A stretch of 64,000 nt of DNA from a gamma proteobacterium HIMB30 (lineage in GTDB: Bacteria > Pseudomonadota > Gammaproteobacteria > Pseudomonadales > Litorivicinaceae): the NCBI GenBank assembly GCA_000227525.2, contig AGIG01000028.1, forward strand, positions 186,001 to 250,000, read 5' to 3'. Positions within the stretch are counted from its first letter, which is position 1; every line of letters starts with the position of its first letter. Of this stretch, positions 7,143 through 15,240 are shown one piece after another. A program made the position numbers and the translations under genes. Under the pieces are notes generated by a model. The model worked only from the letters and a program-made list of their open reading frames with translations. It was not told where the DNA came from and made no database searches.

Positions 7143-8261
7143 TTATTGACTGGTTATTGACGGCCCTAGGTACTTAGACCGAGCGTGCTCCAGCAGCGTC
7201 CCCACGATCAGAGCGAAGAATAGGCCTCCCACGAGTGCAAGCGGGACCATCAAGGCGATGATGACCTGGCAGGAGGGACGCACCTTGAGCAGTTTTGATG
7301 GATCGGCCAAAACCCAAGCTGCAAAAAGTACAAGCGTTGCGATGACCTCAGAAGGAAACGCCCGCATGAGGAGAGTCGCGTAATCTCCGAAGAAAACTGC
7401 AATACCTAAGCATATTAATCCGAAAATAATGATCGATGAACCACCACGAGCTCCCATGCCGTGATGCGCAGCGATCCCACCTGCGCCATGACACATCGGC
7501 ATCGCACCAAGTGGAGCCAACACAACATTTGCCAAACCTGCAGTCACGGCAAATCGTTTTTCAGTTAAATGCTTCGCGCGCTCTGGGAAATAATCTTGGG
7601 CAATCACCGCGGTCAATATCAGTGCATTGGTCAAGGTCAATGCTAATTGCGGCAAAAAAAGGTCTTGTAATGCAAGCACCAGACTACCCCATGAGGGAAT
7701 CATCAGCTCAGGAAGTGACAGCGAAATAGCCGCCGACGGCAAGTCAACAGAGCCCCCAAACAATAGCATGCCAACCAGGATCATCACGATGCAGCTCACA
7801 GATTTGATTGCACTTAACTGCAGTAGCACCAAAAGACCAACAAGGAAAATTAGTGGCAGAAGCTCGATCTGCGACAAGCCAAAAGCAGTCGTGACAAGAC
7901 TGACAGCGAGAGCCAATCGCATCCCATGCAAGACCGTCCTCGGAATCAAACTCTTGAGAGCTCCAATCCAGTTGGTCTGGCTTAGCAGTAGTAAGGTGAC
8001 ACCGAGTAGGATCCCGGTCGCAACTAAGACATCTGGGCCCGCAATTCCGGCAATCCCAGCTGCAGCCACTGCCTTCATTGGCTGAACAGGGATCGGCCGC
8101 TGATAGAAAAGACCCGTACCGATAGCAAACATTCCGAAGCCAAATAACAGACCGACCGGGCTCATCCCAGTGACAAGAATCAATCCGACCACTAAAGGCA
8201 AAAATGTGCCGAGGTCCGCAAAAGCAGCTGAAAATTCATTGAACCGTATACGTAAGGCCAT
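7143..8261 (-). CDS. MOT1-family molybdate/tungstate permease
   Basis: A 372-residue integral membrane protein with about ten hydrophobic segments. It carries the two hallmark regions of the MOT1 (SulP-related) molybdate transporters: FNEFSAAFADLGTFLPL near the N-terminus and PMCHGAGGIAAHHGMGARGG in the second half. Known members import molybdate. Being directly upstream of, and co-directional with, a tungsten-enzyme operon, this one may supply tungstate, which is inference. I chose the ATG at 8261; the frame extends to 8318, but that extension is polar and lacks family similarity. Confidence 0.85.
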   Translation of the reverse strand: MALRIRFNEFSAAFADLGTFLPLVVGLILVTGMSPVGLLFGFGMFAIGTGLFYQRPIPVQPMKAVAAAGIAGIAGPDVLVATGILLGVTLLLLSQTNWIGALKSLIPRTVLHGMRLALAVSLVTTAFGLSQIELLPLIFLVGLLVLLQLSAIKSVSCIVMILVGMLLFGGSVDLPSAAISLSLPELMIPSWGSLVLALQDLFLPQLALTLTNALILTAVIAQDYFPERAKHLTEKRFAVTAGLANVVLAPLGAMPMCHGAGGIAAHHGMGARGGSSIIIFGLICLGIAVFFGDYATLLMRAFPSEVIATLVLFAAWVLADPSKLLKVRPSCQVIIALMVPLALVGGLFFALIVGTLLEHARSKYLGPSITSQ

Positions 8262-8362
8262 CCTGTACCTACTCGCTAAAGAGTCTGCACAGAATATTCC
8301 TTTTCTAGAATCTTGCAATTAGTGGTGATGGATTACTCTGATCAAACCACCCACCGTTATGA

Positions 8363-8565
8363 TCAACATGTGACCTGTCGAGCAAACTCAGCTTCATAGT
8401 CGGGATTCAAGTGAACAACACTTTTACCAAATTCCGACTCGATCACAGTCAGATGCTTCCGTTCATCCGGAACACCGCTTGCAATTAGTAGGACAGGATC
8501 ATTGGCGTCTTTCGCCGCATCGCACAGATAGCCCTACACTCATTGTAGGTCGTCACGCCTAGCAT
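8363..8565 (-). pseudogene. Small frameshifted reading frame of unknown origin
   Basis: On the minus strand an ATG at 8565 opens MLGVTTYNECR. Around 8530 the coding sense continues only in another frame, GYLCDAAKDANDPVLLIASG and onward to a TGA at 8363. Joined, the two give about 68 residues of ordinary protein-like sequence. A one-base error or indel would explain this. I cannot assign a family. The flanks (8262-8362 and 8566-8784) hold no gene, only the leaders of the divergent neighbours. Confidence 0.35.
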
Positions 8566-8784
8566 CGCCTGACTCTTTTGTTAAGAACCAAGTCCAACCT
8601 CGCCATGCGCGCTTCCGGAGAAACGCCTCGGCAAAAAAAAGAGACCCATTCATCGCATGATCAAACTTTGTTCACTTACCTCGAAGCTTAATTTTTCAAC
8701 ATTGTCCAATTCGATTACTATCACAATGTATGCGTTAAGAGCAGTGCGGAAGCCCAACGAAACCAGAGAAAACCCCAGAATTAA

Positions 8785-9492
8785 ATGAAGTTTTCGATCA
8801 AAAATTTAAGTCACACATACGATGGGAAAGTGGAAGCTCTCAAGGATCTGACACTCGAACTTCAGTCGAACTCCGTGACAGCCCTGCTTGGGCCAAATGG
8901 CGCGGGCAAGAGTACTCTTTTCAAAGTTCTCGCGGGGCTCATTCAACCCACCACTGGGCGGATCGAGATTGAGGGCTTGGTGTGGGACCGCTATAACGCA
9001 GAACCGCTAAGTCATATTGGTTTTGTATTCCAAGATCCAACGATTGATCGCATGCGCAGCGGGCGTGCAAATCTGACATACGCCGCCCGCTTACAGGGTC
9101 TTGCTAAGCGGCACTTTCAATCAAGAATCGATGAATTGGTTGATGCATTTGAAATGGGTGAATTCGTAGAACGACCAGTCGGCTCTCTGAGTGGGGGGCA
9201 ACGTCGACGACTTGAGATTGCCAGGGCGCTGATTCATCGCCCAAGCTGGCTCTTTCTCGACGAGCCGTCGACGGGCCTCGATATCGATAATCGTCTCAGA
9301 CTGTCAGAACACCTCCATGACCTGGCAGAGACTGAGAAATGTGGAGTCTTGTGGTGTACGCACATTCCTGACGAGCTCCGTCCCGATGATAACGTCATCA
9401 TCATGAATCGCGGACAACAGGTATTTTCTGGCTCGTTTGATTCTCTCGATGAACTGATGGCGCGGTATAGCGACTTGGTGAGCACGCAATGA
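8785..9492 (+). CDS. ABC transporter ATP-binding protein of the PQQ-dependent alcohol dehydrogenase system
   Basis: A 235-residue ABC ATPase with Walker A GPNGAGKST (residues 36-44), signature LSGGQRRR and Walker B LFLDEPSTG. It is of the drug/lipid-exporter-like (DRR/Nod) type rather than an importer type. Its pairing with the ABC-2 permease that overlaps it by 4 nt, and the nearby PQQ-linked propeller, binding protein and pqq genes, match the conserved ABC cassette found with quinoprotein ethanol/methanol dehydrogenases. The transported substrate of that cassette is not known. No strong ribosome binding site precedes the ATG. Confidence 0.85.
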   Translation: MKFSIKNLSHTYDGKVEALKDLTLELQSNSVTALLGPNGAGKSTLFKVLAGLIQPTTGRIEIEGLVWDRYNAEPLSHIGFVFQDPTIDRMRSGRANLTYAARLQGLAKRHFQSRIDELVDAFEMGEFVERPVGSLSGGQRRRLEIARALIHRPSWLFLDEPSTGLDIDNRLRLSEHLHDLAETEKCGVLWCTHIPDELRPDDNVIIMNRGQQVFSGSFDSLDELMARYSDLVSTQ

Positions 9493-10268
9493 CGAAAAGT
9501 CGGATCGCACCAGCAATCGCTATTTTTCATCGCGAATTTGATCGATTCGTCAAGCAAAAAGCGCGGTGTATTTCGGCGATCGTACGACCGCTTCTTTGGC
9601 TGGTGGTGTTCGCTGCTGGATTTCGAAGCGTTTTAGGTATCGCAATTCAAGAGCCTTACGAAACTTATATTACGTATGATCTCTACGTAACACCGGGGCT
9701 GATCGGCATGATCGCGCTTTTCAACGGAATGCAATCATCGCTCAGCATGGTCTATGACCGTGAAACCGGTAGCATGAAGCTGCTCATGACCGCACCGATT
9801 AGTCGGCGCTTACTATTGACGTACAAACTGCTAGCCACAGCATCGATTTCAACATTACAGACCTATATTTTTATCGGTATCGCTATCCTTTATGGCGTTG
9901 ATCTGCCCTGGCTTGGATTATTGAGCGGCCTACCAACGATATTCATTGCTTCCTATTTTATTGCCCTGATTGGATTGATTTTGGCCAGTCAAATTAAAGA
10001 GCTTGAGAACTTTGCCGGAATCATGAACTTTGTTATTTTCCCAGCGTTTTTCTTATCGAGTGCCCTCTACCCTCTGTGGCAAATCCGCGATACAAGCGAG
10101 GTGGTCTACCAGCTGGCGGTTTTTAATCCTTTCACCTATGTGGTTGAGTCGATTCGTTTTGGAATCCACGACACACCATTGACGCATGCGACAGCAGGAC
10201 TCCTTTCAGCAAGCATCATACTCTCGACGATCGTTCACCGACTCTTTACCTTCGGACAGACGCGTTAA
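9489..10268 (+). CDS. ABC-2 type permease of the PQQ-associated system
   Basis: A 259-residue membrane protein with six predicted hydrophobic segments and the ABC-2 layout: N-terminal cytoplasmic stretch, then paired helices, with the MVYDRETGSMKLLMTAP coupling region near residue 80. It overlaps the ATPase stop (ATGA), so the two are one transcript. It matches the PedC-like permeases found beside quinoprotein alcohol dehydrogenases. Such systems may export or relocate a lipid-like or toxic compound; this is not established. Confidence 0.85.
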   Translation: MTKSRIAPAIAIFHREFDRFVKQKARCISAIVRPLLWLVVFAAGFRSVLGIAIQEPYETYITYDLYVTPGLIGMIALFNGMQSSLSMVYDRETGSMKLLMTAPISRRLLLTYKLLATASISTLQTYIFIGIAILYGVDLPWLGLLSGLPTIFIASYFIALIGLILASQIKELENFAGIMNFVIFPAFFLSSALYPLWQIRDTSEVVYQLAVFNPFTYVVESIRFGIHDTPLTHATAGLLSASIILSTIVHRLFTFGQTR

Positions 10269-10400
10269 TCGATACGATTGCGAGTGGCAATGCCTCACTT
10301 TGGGGTCGACTTTTCAAAACTTCGTTAGATGATTTAACCGAATACAGAGACGGCTACGATGCGGATCAACGGGGTGATTGAGCGAACTGAGAGACGTCAG

Positions 10401-10766
10401 TTAGCTTGTTTGGCAATTAGATTCCGCCGCCAGGGCATATAACACCCCAGAGACTGCAGAAAATTGGTGGACATCAGGCTGACTGTCTAGAGTGCTTAGA
10501 ACAACGCTCGTCAGATTCTGGCTGTTCCAGTCTGAGGGTAAACACACCGGCTCCCCATGCACCATAAAGGCATACGGCTGGGCTTTTAAACGTTCGCGAG
10601 TCTGGTGCCGCGCACCCTCAACGACTCCCATCACAAAGGCAATGCAGGGATCCATTTCTTGTTTGCATTCGTGGAGGAACTGCCCGACGGTGATAAATCC
10701 GCCTTGCGCACAGGCGACCGACGTCACCCCCCAAAAGCACAGACAAACAAAAAGATTTCGTATCAA
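10401..10766 (-). CDS. Small exported protein, Rap1a/Tai-like
   Basis: A 121-residue protein with a signal peptide (cleavage near VACAQG) and a mature part with four cysteines. The pattern C-x6-C-x-(hydrophobic)-GVVEGA, then PVCLP and a C-terminal cysteine resembles the Rap1a/Tai-like fold, used by some immunity proteins but also common in proteins of unknown function. Its start overlaps the stop of the cytochrome c gene (ATGA), so it is the last gene of a quinoprotein dehydrogenase-cytochrome operon. A periplasmic accessory role is therefore likelier than immunity. A distant relative is encoded at 48051-48404. Confidence 0.7.
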   Translation of the reverse strand: MIRNLFVCLCFWGVTSVACAQGGFITVGQFLHECKQEMDPCIAFVMGVVEGARHQTRERLKAQPYAFMVHGEPVCLPSDWNSQNLTSVVLSTLDSQPDVHQFSAVSGVLYALAAESNCQTS

Positions 10767-11083
10767 ATCTCAGGAACCTTCACACTCACTTCAAACGCTG
10801 CATACCAAGAAGCGAGATCCTTGATTTGTGGCTTGGTCAAACCTTTCGCGATAATACTCATACGCCGGTCGTGACGCGCCCCTTTCTGATAATCCACGAG
10901 TGATTTTTCGATGTACAACGCACTCAGACCTGCCAAGTTTGGTGCCTCAGGATCTTTCGATAAGCCATTCTTTCCATGGCACGCCGAACATTGCGCTGAA
11001 AGGGCTTTACCGCTGGCCATGTCTGCGGCCACCGACAGTGAGCTGACGCAAAGGCTCAAACACAGAATTAATACTCGATTCAA
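10763..11083 (-). CDS. Periplasmic class I cytochrome c
   Basis: A 106-residue single-heme cytochrome c with signal peptide (to about SVAA), heme site CSACH and a distal methionine in RRMSIIAKGL. It probably accepts electrons from the quinoprotein encoded upstream at 11141-12391. The start is a TTG at 11083 with GGAG 7 nt upstream. The longer frame to 11116 would start inside a terminator stem and add a non-signal N-terminus, so I reject it. It overlaps the next gene by 4 nt. Confidence 0.85.
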   Translation of the reverse strand: MNRVLILCLSLCVSSLSVAADMASGKALSAQCSACHGKNGLSKDPEAPNLAGLSALYIEKSLVDYQKGARHDRRMSIIAKGLTKPQIKDLASWYAAFEVSVKVPEI

Positions 11084-11101
11084 AGCTACGACTCCAGAAA
11101 A

Positions 11102-11125
11102 TAAAAACCCCGGCAAGTGCCGGGG
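11102..11125 (-). terminator. Rho-independent terminator after the quinoprotein gene
   Basis: On the minus strand CCCCGGC-ACTT-GCCGGGG is followed by UUUUUAUUUU. It lies 16 nt after the dehydrogenase stop and just before the cytochrome c gene, so it probably sets a high dehydrogenase to cytochrome ratio through partial read-through. Confidence 0.9.
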
Positions 11126-11140
11126 TCTTCTTAGGTCAGA

Positions 11141-12391
11141 TTAGCTACCGACGTATGAGATCTTGTAGATCGCGCCAGCGTAATCGTCAGATACGAGCAT
11201 CGAGCCGTCTTTCATCATTGTGATTGACATCGGACGTCCGTCGTACTCTTTATTCTCGTTCAACCAGCCTTCAGCGAACGGCTCCATCTTGGCGTTTCCA
11301 TCTTTATCGATGAATGTCACCATGACACGTGCCCCACAAGGCTCAGTTCTGTTCCAAGAACCGTGCTGCGCTGAGAAGATCGCGTTCTTGTATTTACTTG
11401 GGAACTGGTTCCCAGTGTAGAACGCCATACCCAAATCGGCACAGTGAGCAGTTGTCTCAACCGCAGGATGCACGATACCAGCCGGTACTTTGTCTTTGTC
11501 ATAACCTTCGTCACTAACGCGGACCTTACCACCACCGAACCATGGGTGACCAAAGTGCTGCCCAGCCTTAGTCTGACGGTTCAACTCACCTGGTGGGATA
11601 TCGTCGCCCATACCGTCAACCTGGTTATCTGTCCACCACAGTTCACCAGTCACAGGATGGAAGTCCTGGCCAACCGAGTTACGAACACCGTAGGTGTAGA
11701 CTTCACGGTTCTTACCATCACGATCCATACGGATGATGCCACCGATACCAGTTTCCTTATACAGGTCCATCTTGTCACGAGGAGCCACGTTGTATGGCTG
11801 ACCCAGTGAGATGTAAAGCTTGTTATCAGGCCCGATGTCAACAACCCGCGCCGTGTGGTTGTAGCTCTCTTCTCCCTCGGGGATCAGCTGGCCTTTAGGC
11901 ACCACGTCAACCGCGACAACATCTGGACCCTCAAAGAAGAACTCAGCTGCTGGGAAGACGCGTACCTGGTTACGCTCTGCGATGTACAGGAAGCCATCTT
12001 TCGAGAACTGTACTCCGTTAGGAACATCAAACTCGAGTGATGGAGCAAAGTCTTTCACTTCGTCAGCGACGCCATCGCGATCGCGGTCAGAAACAACCCA
12101 GACCTTGTCTTTACGAGTACCAACAAAAAGCACAGTACCCTGTGGTGCCATCGCCATGTCACGCGCGTCAGGAACGATCGCATACAACTCGATCTTGAAT
12201 CCTTCAGGCATTGTCACGTTTTTGAGGACATTACGGATGTTATCGGCTTTAGCACCATCCTGCTGGATGTAGGTATGGTCTCCCATTCCCTTTCCAGAGG
12301 TGCCGAAAATACCGACGTTATTCTCTTTTGCTACGACGCCTGCAGCGAATGCCATGGCTGCAATCGAAGCTGCTATTTTCTTGAGTTTCAT
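11141..12391 (-). CDS. PQQ-dependent sorbosone/aldose dehydrogenase-like quinoprotein
   Basis: A 416-residue periplasmic six-bladed propeller protein of the soluble glucose/sorbosone dehydrogenase family, which oxidises sugars or related alcohols/aldehydes with PQQ and calcium. A signal peptide (residues 1-21) is followed by family motifs NHTARVVDIGPDNKLY (catalytic-His region), GVRNSVGQDFHPVTGELWWTDN and GHPWFGGG. GGAG lies before the ATG. Downstream genes encode a cytochrome c and a small exported protein; pqqABCDE lies 2.7 kb away. The true substrate is unknown and an alcohol rather than a sugar is possible. Confidence 0.87.
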   Translation of the reverse strand: MKLKKIAASIAAMAFAAGVVAKENNVGIFGTSGKGMGDHTYIQQDGAKADNIRNVLKNVTMPEGFKIELYAIVPDARDMAMAPQGTVLFVGTRKDKVWVVSDRDRDGVADEVKDFAPSLEFDVPNGVQFSKDGFLYIAERNQVRVFPAAEFFFEGPDVVAVDVVPKGQLIPEGEESYNHTARVVDIGPDNKLYISLGQPYNVAPRDKMDLYKETGIGGIIRMDRDGKNREVYTYGVRNSVGQDFHPVTGELWWTDNQVDGMGDDIPPGELNRQTKAGQHFGHPWFGGGKVRVSDEGYDKDKVPAGIVHPAVETTAHCADLGMAFYTGNQFPSKYKNAIFSAQHGSWNRTEPCGARVMVTFIDKDGNAKMEPFAEGWLNENKEYDGRPMSITMMKDGSMLVSDDYAGAIYKISYVGS

Positions 12392-12724
12392 TCAGAATTA
12401 CTCCTTCATTTTTTTATTATTTACACCCGATCCAATTACGATCGAATACTGTGTCTTCCACGCTCACAGATCTCCTGTCTACCTGTTTTTGTCAACAATC
12501 TCAAATAAGTATTAGAACTTTTATGTCTGAGAATATAACAAAAAGATATATTCAAGCTGTGATGTGGTTTCCTATGACCACGCAACATAAGATAACCGAG
12601 TTGAAATCATGCGAGGTAGTAACCCAGTAATACGCGAGTACCACCGCGCTGTTGGCTAATTGCTTTTTATCCCCAACTATCATTATTGAAAAATAAAAAC
12701 GGAAAACGCTCAGGCACCTAGCGC
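12392..12724. other. Divergent promoter region between quinoprotein and beta-propeller genes
   Basis: This 333-bp AT-rich gap should hold both promoters. On the minus strand TTGACA at 12495-12490 is a good -35 element, but the matching -10 is poor. No small gene, RNA gene or strong hairpin is visible. Confidence 0.5.
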
Positions 12725-13705
12725 ATGACAATACGACAACATACCCCTCTTGATTTACTGCGTGTGTTACTTATGGCAATGGCGTTCGCGACTGCCTCCG
12801 TTGCTTATAGCTTTGAAGCGTTGATCAGTAACGAACGATCCGGCGATCTCATTCACATTAACCCACAAGGAAAAACAACCCACGTCGTACGCATCTGCAA
12901 CCGACCGAGGGGTATGACCAAAGGAGCGACAGAGTCTGACGCAGTCATTGCCTGCTCTGATGACAACATGATTGTCGTCTACGATCGCTCCAAACGCGTT
13001 ATCACTTCATCAATCGAATCCGTGCCAGGCGCAATGAACGTCAGCTTCCATCCAACAACGGGCAGGATCATCGTCACCAATGAAGGGATTGCTCAAGCGT
13101 CAGTATACGAGTTAGACACCGGTCGACTGTTGGCAAAACTACCGACCGGACTCGAACCCGACGGCGTTGTAATCACAAATGATGGTCAAACGATTTTCGT
13201 TGCGTCCGAAAACGCGGGCTTAGTTCATGTATTTGATGGAACTTCCTACCAGTCAAAAGGATTGATCCGCACCAATCTCCGCCCACGACGAATCGCTCTG
13301 CTCGATCAAGAACTTTGGGTCTCTTCCGAAATGGGCAGCCGGGTGGAAATCTTTCACGTTGAAACCTTGGAAAAACTTGATGAAGTGATCTTCGCGCCAA
13401 AAGGATTCCGGCCAGAACAGATGACGCCAGTCGATATACTCTTTAATCCGTCGGCCAATGAGGCCTATGTCGCGCTCGGTAGTGCAAATCATGTCGCTGT
13501 CGTCGACATCAACAGCCGGGAAATCACGAAATATATATTGGTCGGTAGACGAGCCTGGGGATTGGGGCTGTCACCTGACGGCAAGGTGCTCGCCGTACTG
13601 AACGGTCTTTCTGATGACTTCACATTCATCGATTTGGATACAAAGCGCCCACTCCTGACGAAACGCGCCGGATTAATTCCACACTCAATCGAGGTGTTCA
13701 AATGA
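12725..13705 (+). CDS. PQQ-system-associated YVTN beta-propeller protein
   Basis: A 326-residue exported protein (signal peptide to about ASVAYS) with repeated beta-propeller units such as LEPDGVVITNDGQTIFVASE and GLSPDGKVLAVLNG. It matches the propeller family found beside PQQ-dependent alcohol dehydrogenases and their ABC cassette. No PQQ-ligating or heme motif is visible, so it is probably a binding or scaffold protein in the periplasm. Its stop overlaps the start of the next gene (ATGA), so the two are translationally coupled. Confidence 0.8.
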   Translation: MTIRQHTPLDLLRVLLMAMAFATASVAYSFEALISNERSGDLIHINPQGKTTHVVRICNRPRGMTKGATESDAVIACSDDNMIVVYDRSKRVITSSIESVPGAMNVSFHPTTGRIIVTNEGIAQASVYELDTGRLLAKLPTGLEPDGVVITNDGQTIFVASENAGLVHVFDGTSYQSKGLIRTNLRPRRIALLDQELWVSSEMGSRVEIFHVETLEKLDEVIFAPKGFRPEQMTPVDILFNPSANEAYVALGSANHVAVVDINSREITKYILVGRRAWGLGLSPDGKVLAVLNGLSDDFTFIDLDTKRPLLTKRAGLIPHSIEVFK

Positions 13706-14889
13706 GACGACTCAGTATCCTCTCTTGCCTGTCGATCCTCATCAGTAGTCATGTCATAGCAACCACCTTTCATATCACTGTGGTCACCGCGATGGATGCT
13801 GAACAAATCAATCGTGGAAAAAGTTTCGCCGGGATACAAACGAAAATTGAGCGCCCGGTTCACCGAGCGATCGATCTTGCACTATCTGAATCGAGCACAA
13901 GTTTCCGCGCTTTTAATATTGATCCTGAGCTACAACGCATCGATCTCAATACCGAAAAGCCCATCGCTCAACAATTGAGATCTATTCACCCTAACGCATT
14001 TGTCATCCTCGACTTACCTAAAACGGTGTTTATCGAGGCAGCGAAGCTCCTCAGCGAAGCAGGTCGTGTCGTTATTAATACGAGACACCCGGATACAGAT
14101 CTTCGAGATTCTCTCTGCCTCCCGATGCTTTATCATACGATTCCATCGCAACGCATGTATTTCGATGCACTCGGTCAGTTCCTGATCTATCGAAACTGGC
14201 GCAAAGTCCTCATCGTGCACGGCCCCACTGATGAGGACCGCGACCGTGTGCGAGTGCTCGAGCAGAGCTTAAAGAAATTCGGTGCCGATATTTCAGATAT
14301 CCGCGAGTTCACTCTGTCACATCATCCAGATGACCGCGATAAAAACAAACCTGAGTTCCTCACCGGCGGAGCTTCCTACGATGTGGTAGCCGTCGTCGAC
14401 AGCGTGAGAGACTTCGGCCGATACATTCCATACAGTACGAGGCGAGCAAGGCCTGTGGTTGGTGATGTTGGGCTAGTTCCGGTCACCTGGCACCGGACCC
14501 TCGAGCGTTATGGCGCACCACAACTGAACGAGCGGTACCAAATATTTGATGGCGAGGATTTATTTCCCGCGAGTGAATCCATGAGTGACTCAGAGTTTTC
14601 AGCTTGGAGTGCCATTAAATTAATCACCAACAGCCTGCCTATTGCCGACCTAACATCAGACGTTCTGGATCCGCGACAAATCCTAAAAGATCCAGATGCT
14701 CAGGTAGATCTCTATAAGGGAACTCGTGGATCCATTAGGAGATGGAACCATCAGTTGCGGCAGCCTATCTTGCTAACCACTGGGGACGCCGTTATCGCGG
14801 TCGCCCCTATGCCCAAGTTCCTGCATCCAAAACATTACACAGATACACTTGGATTCGATGAAAAAGAGTCACCTTGTCGGCTTAACTGA
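13702..14889 (+). CDS. Periplasmic binding-protein-like subunit of the PQQ-associated ABC system
   Basis: A 395-residue secreted protein (signal peptide to about HVIATT) with a type-I periplasmic-binding fold: an N-terminal Rossmann half ending in NAFVILDLPK and a second half with RKVLIVHGPTDEDRDRVRVLE. It belongs to the binding-protein family that accompanies the PQQ-linked ABC ATPase and permease encoded at 8785-10268. Here it is separated from them by the quinoprotein operon and instead fused transcriptionally to the propeller gene. A binding protein combined with an exporter-like ABC pair is unusual, and the ligand is unknown. Confidence 0.8.
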   Translation: MRRLSILSCLSILISSHVIATTFHITVVTAMDAEQINRGKSFAGIQTKIERPVHRAIDLALSESSTSFRAFNIDPELQRIDLNTEKPIAQQLRSIHPNAFVILDLPKTVFIEAAKLLSEAGRVVINTRHPDTDLRDSLCLPMLYHTIPSQRMYFDALGQFLIYRNWRKVLIVHGPTDEDRDRVRVLEQSLKKFGADISDIREFTLSHHPDDRDKNKPEFLTGGASYDVVAVVDSVRDFGRYIPYSTRRARPVVGDVGLVPVTWHRTLERYGAPQLNERYQIFDGEDLFPASESMSDSEFSAWSAIKLITNSLPIADLTSDVLDPRQILKDPDAQVDLYKGTRGSIRRWNHQLRQPILLTTGDAVIAVAPMPKFLHPKHYTDTLGFDEKESPCRLN

Positions 14890-14986
14890 GAAGCATTCAA
14901 ATGTAGTAAATATCTACTACCAAAGGCTTGTTGCGTAATGGCTTAATGATAATGCAAGGATTAGATGCGGTTCTAGCGATTGTCTA

Positions 14987-15015
14987 TTGACAAAAAGTGC
15001 TTGACACCTTATCTA
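14987..15015 (+). promoter_or_regulatory. Sigma-70 promoter for pqqA
   Basis: TTGACA (14987-14992), a 17-bp spacer and TATCTA (15010-15015) give a near-consensus promoter 72 nt upstream of pqqA. A second TTGACA inside the spacer (15001-15006) lacks a good -10 partner. The expected leader is about 65 nt and contains the inverted repeat at 15031-15057. Confidence 0.65.
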
Positions 15016-15030
15016 TTGTTTTGCAACGTG

Positions 15031-15057
15031 TTCCTACTGACCCAGTCAGTATAGGAA
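15031..15057 (+). repeat. Inverted repeat in the pqqA leader
   Basis: TTCCTACTGAC and GTCAG-TA-TAGGAA pair with one two-base bulge around a short loop, ending 29 nt before the pqqA start. It lies just downstream of the predicted transcription start, so it may be an operator or a stabilising 5-prime RNA hairpin. Confidence 0.5.
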
Positions 15058-15086
15058 TAATAAAAACGCTACTGGAGGTAGATATT

Positions 15087-15176
15087 ATGTGGCAAAAACC
15101 AACAGCAATCGAAATGTCATGCGGTTGTGAAATCAACATGTATGCTCCAGCAGAAGGCGATCGTCCTCTGTTCTGA
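15087..15176 (+). CDS. pqqA: PqqA, ribosomally made precursor peptide of PQQ
   Basis: A 29-residue peptide starting MWQKP, as is typical for PqqA, with the crosslinked pair E15 and Y19 in the required E-x3-Y spacing (CEINMY). PqqE joins these side chains and further processing yields PQQ. GGAGGT at 15074-15079 gives strong initiation. It carries two cysteines (C12, C14) immediately before the crosslinked glutamate and an acidic tail, neither of which is usual. A hairpin follows before pqqB. Confidence 0.93.
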   Translation: MWQKPTAIEMSCGCEINMYAPAEGDRPLF

Positions 15177-15185
15177 GTAATGCTG

Positions 15186-15205
15186 AGAGGGGCTTTTGCC
15201 CCTCT
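15186..15205 (+). terminator. Hairpin between pqqA and pqqB
   Basis: AGAGGGGC-TTTT-GCCCCTCT forms an 8-bp GC-rich stem 10 nt after the pqqA stop. There is no U-run directly after it, so it probably acts by partial termination or by stabilising a short pqqA transcript, giving an excess of precursor peptide over the enzymes. Confidence 0.7.
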
Positions 15206-15240
15206 GAGTTCCCATAAAAAAACAACAATAAGGGTTCTGC

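Noticed and set aside
10269-10400. Possible terminator between the convergent permease and Rap1a-like genes
   Set aside because: Only imperfect short dyads such as GGCAATGCC are present, without a stable stem or U-run.
11084-11116. Longer N-terminus for the cytochrome c gene starting at 11116
   Set aside because: The TTG would sit in the terminator stem of the preceding gene, and the TTG at 11083 has a ribosome binding site and gives a proper signal peptide.
15001-15006. Second TTGACA as an alternative pqqA -35 element
   Set aside because: No acceptable -10 lies 16-18 bp downstream, whereas TTGACA at 14987 is 17 bp from TATCTA.
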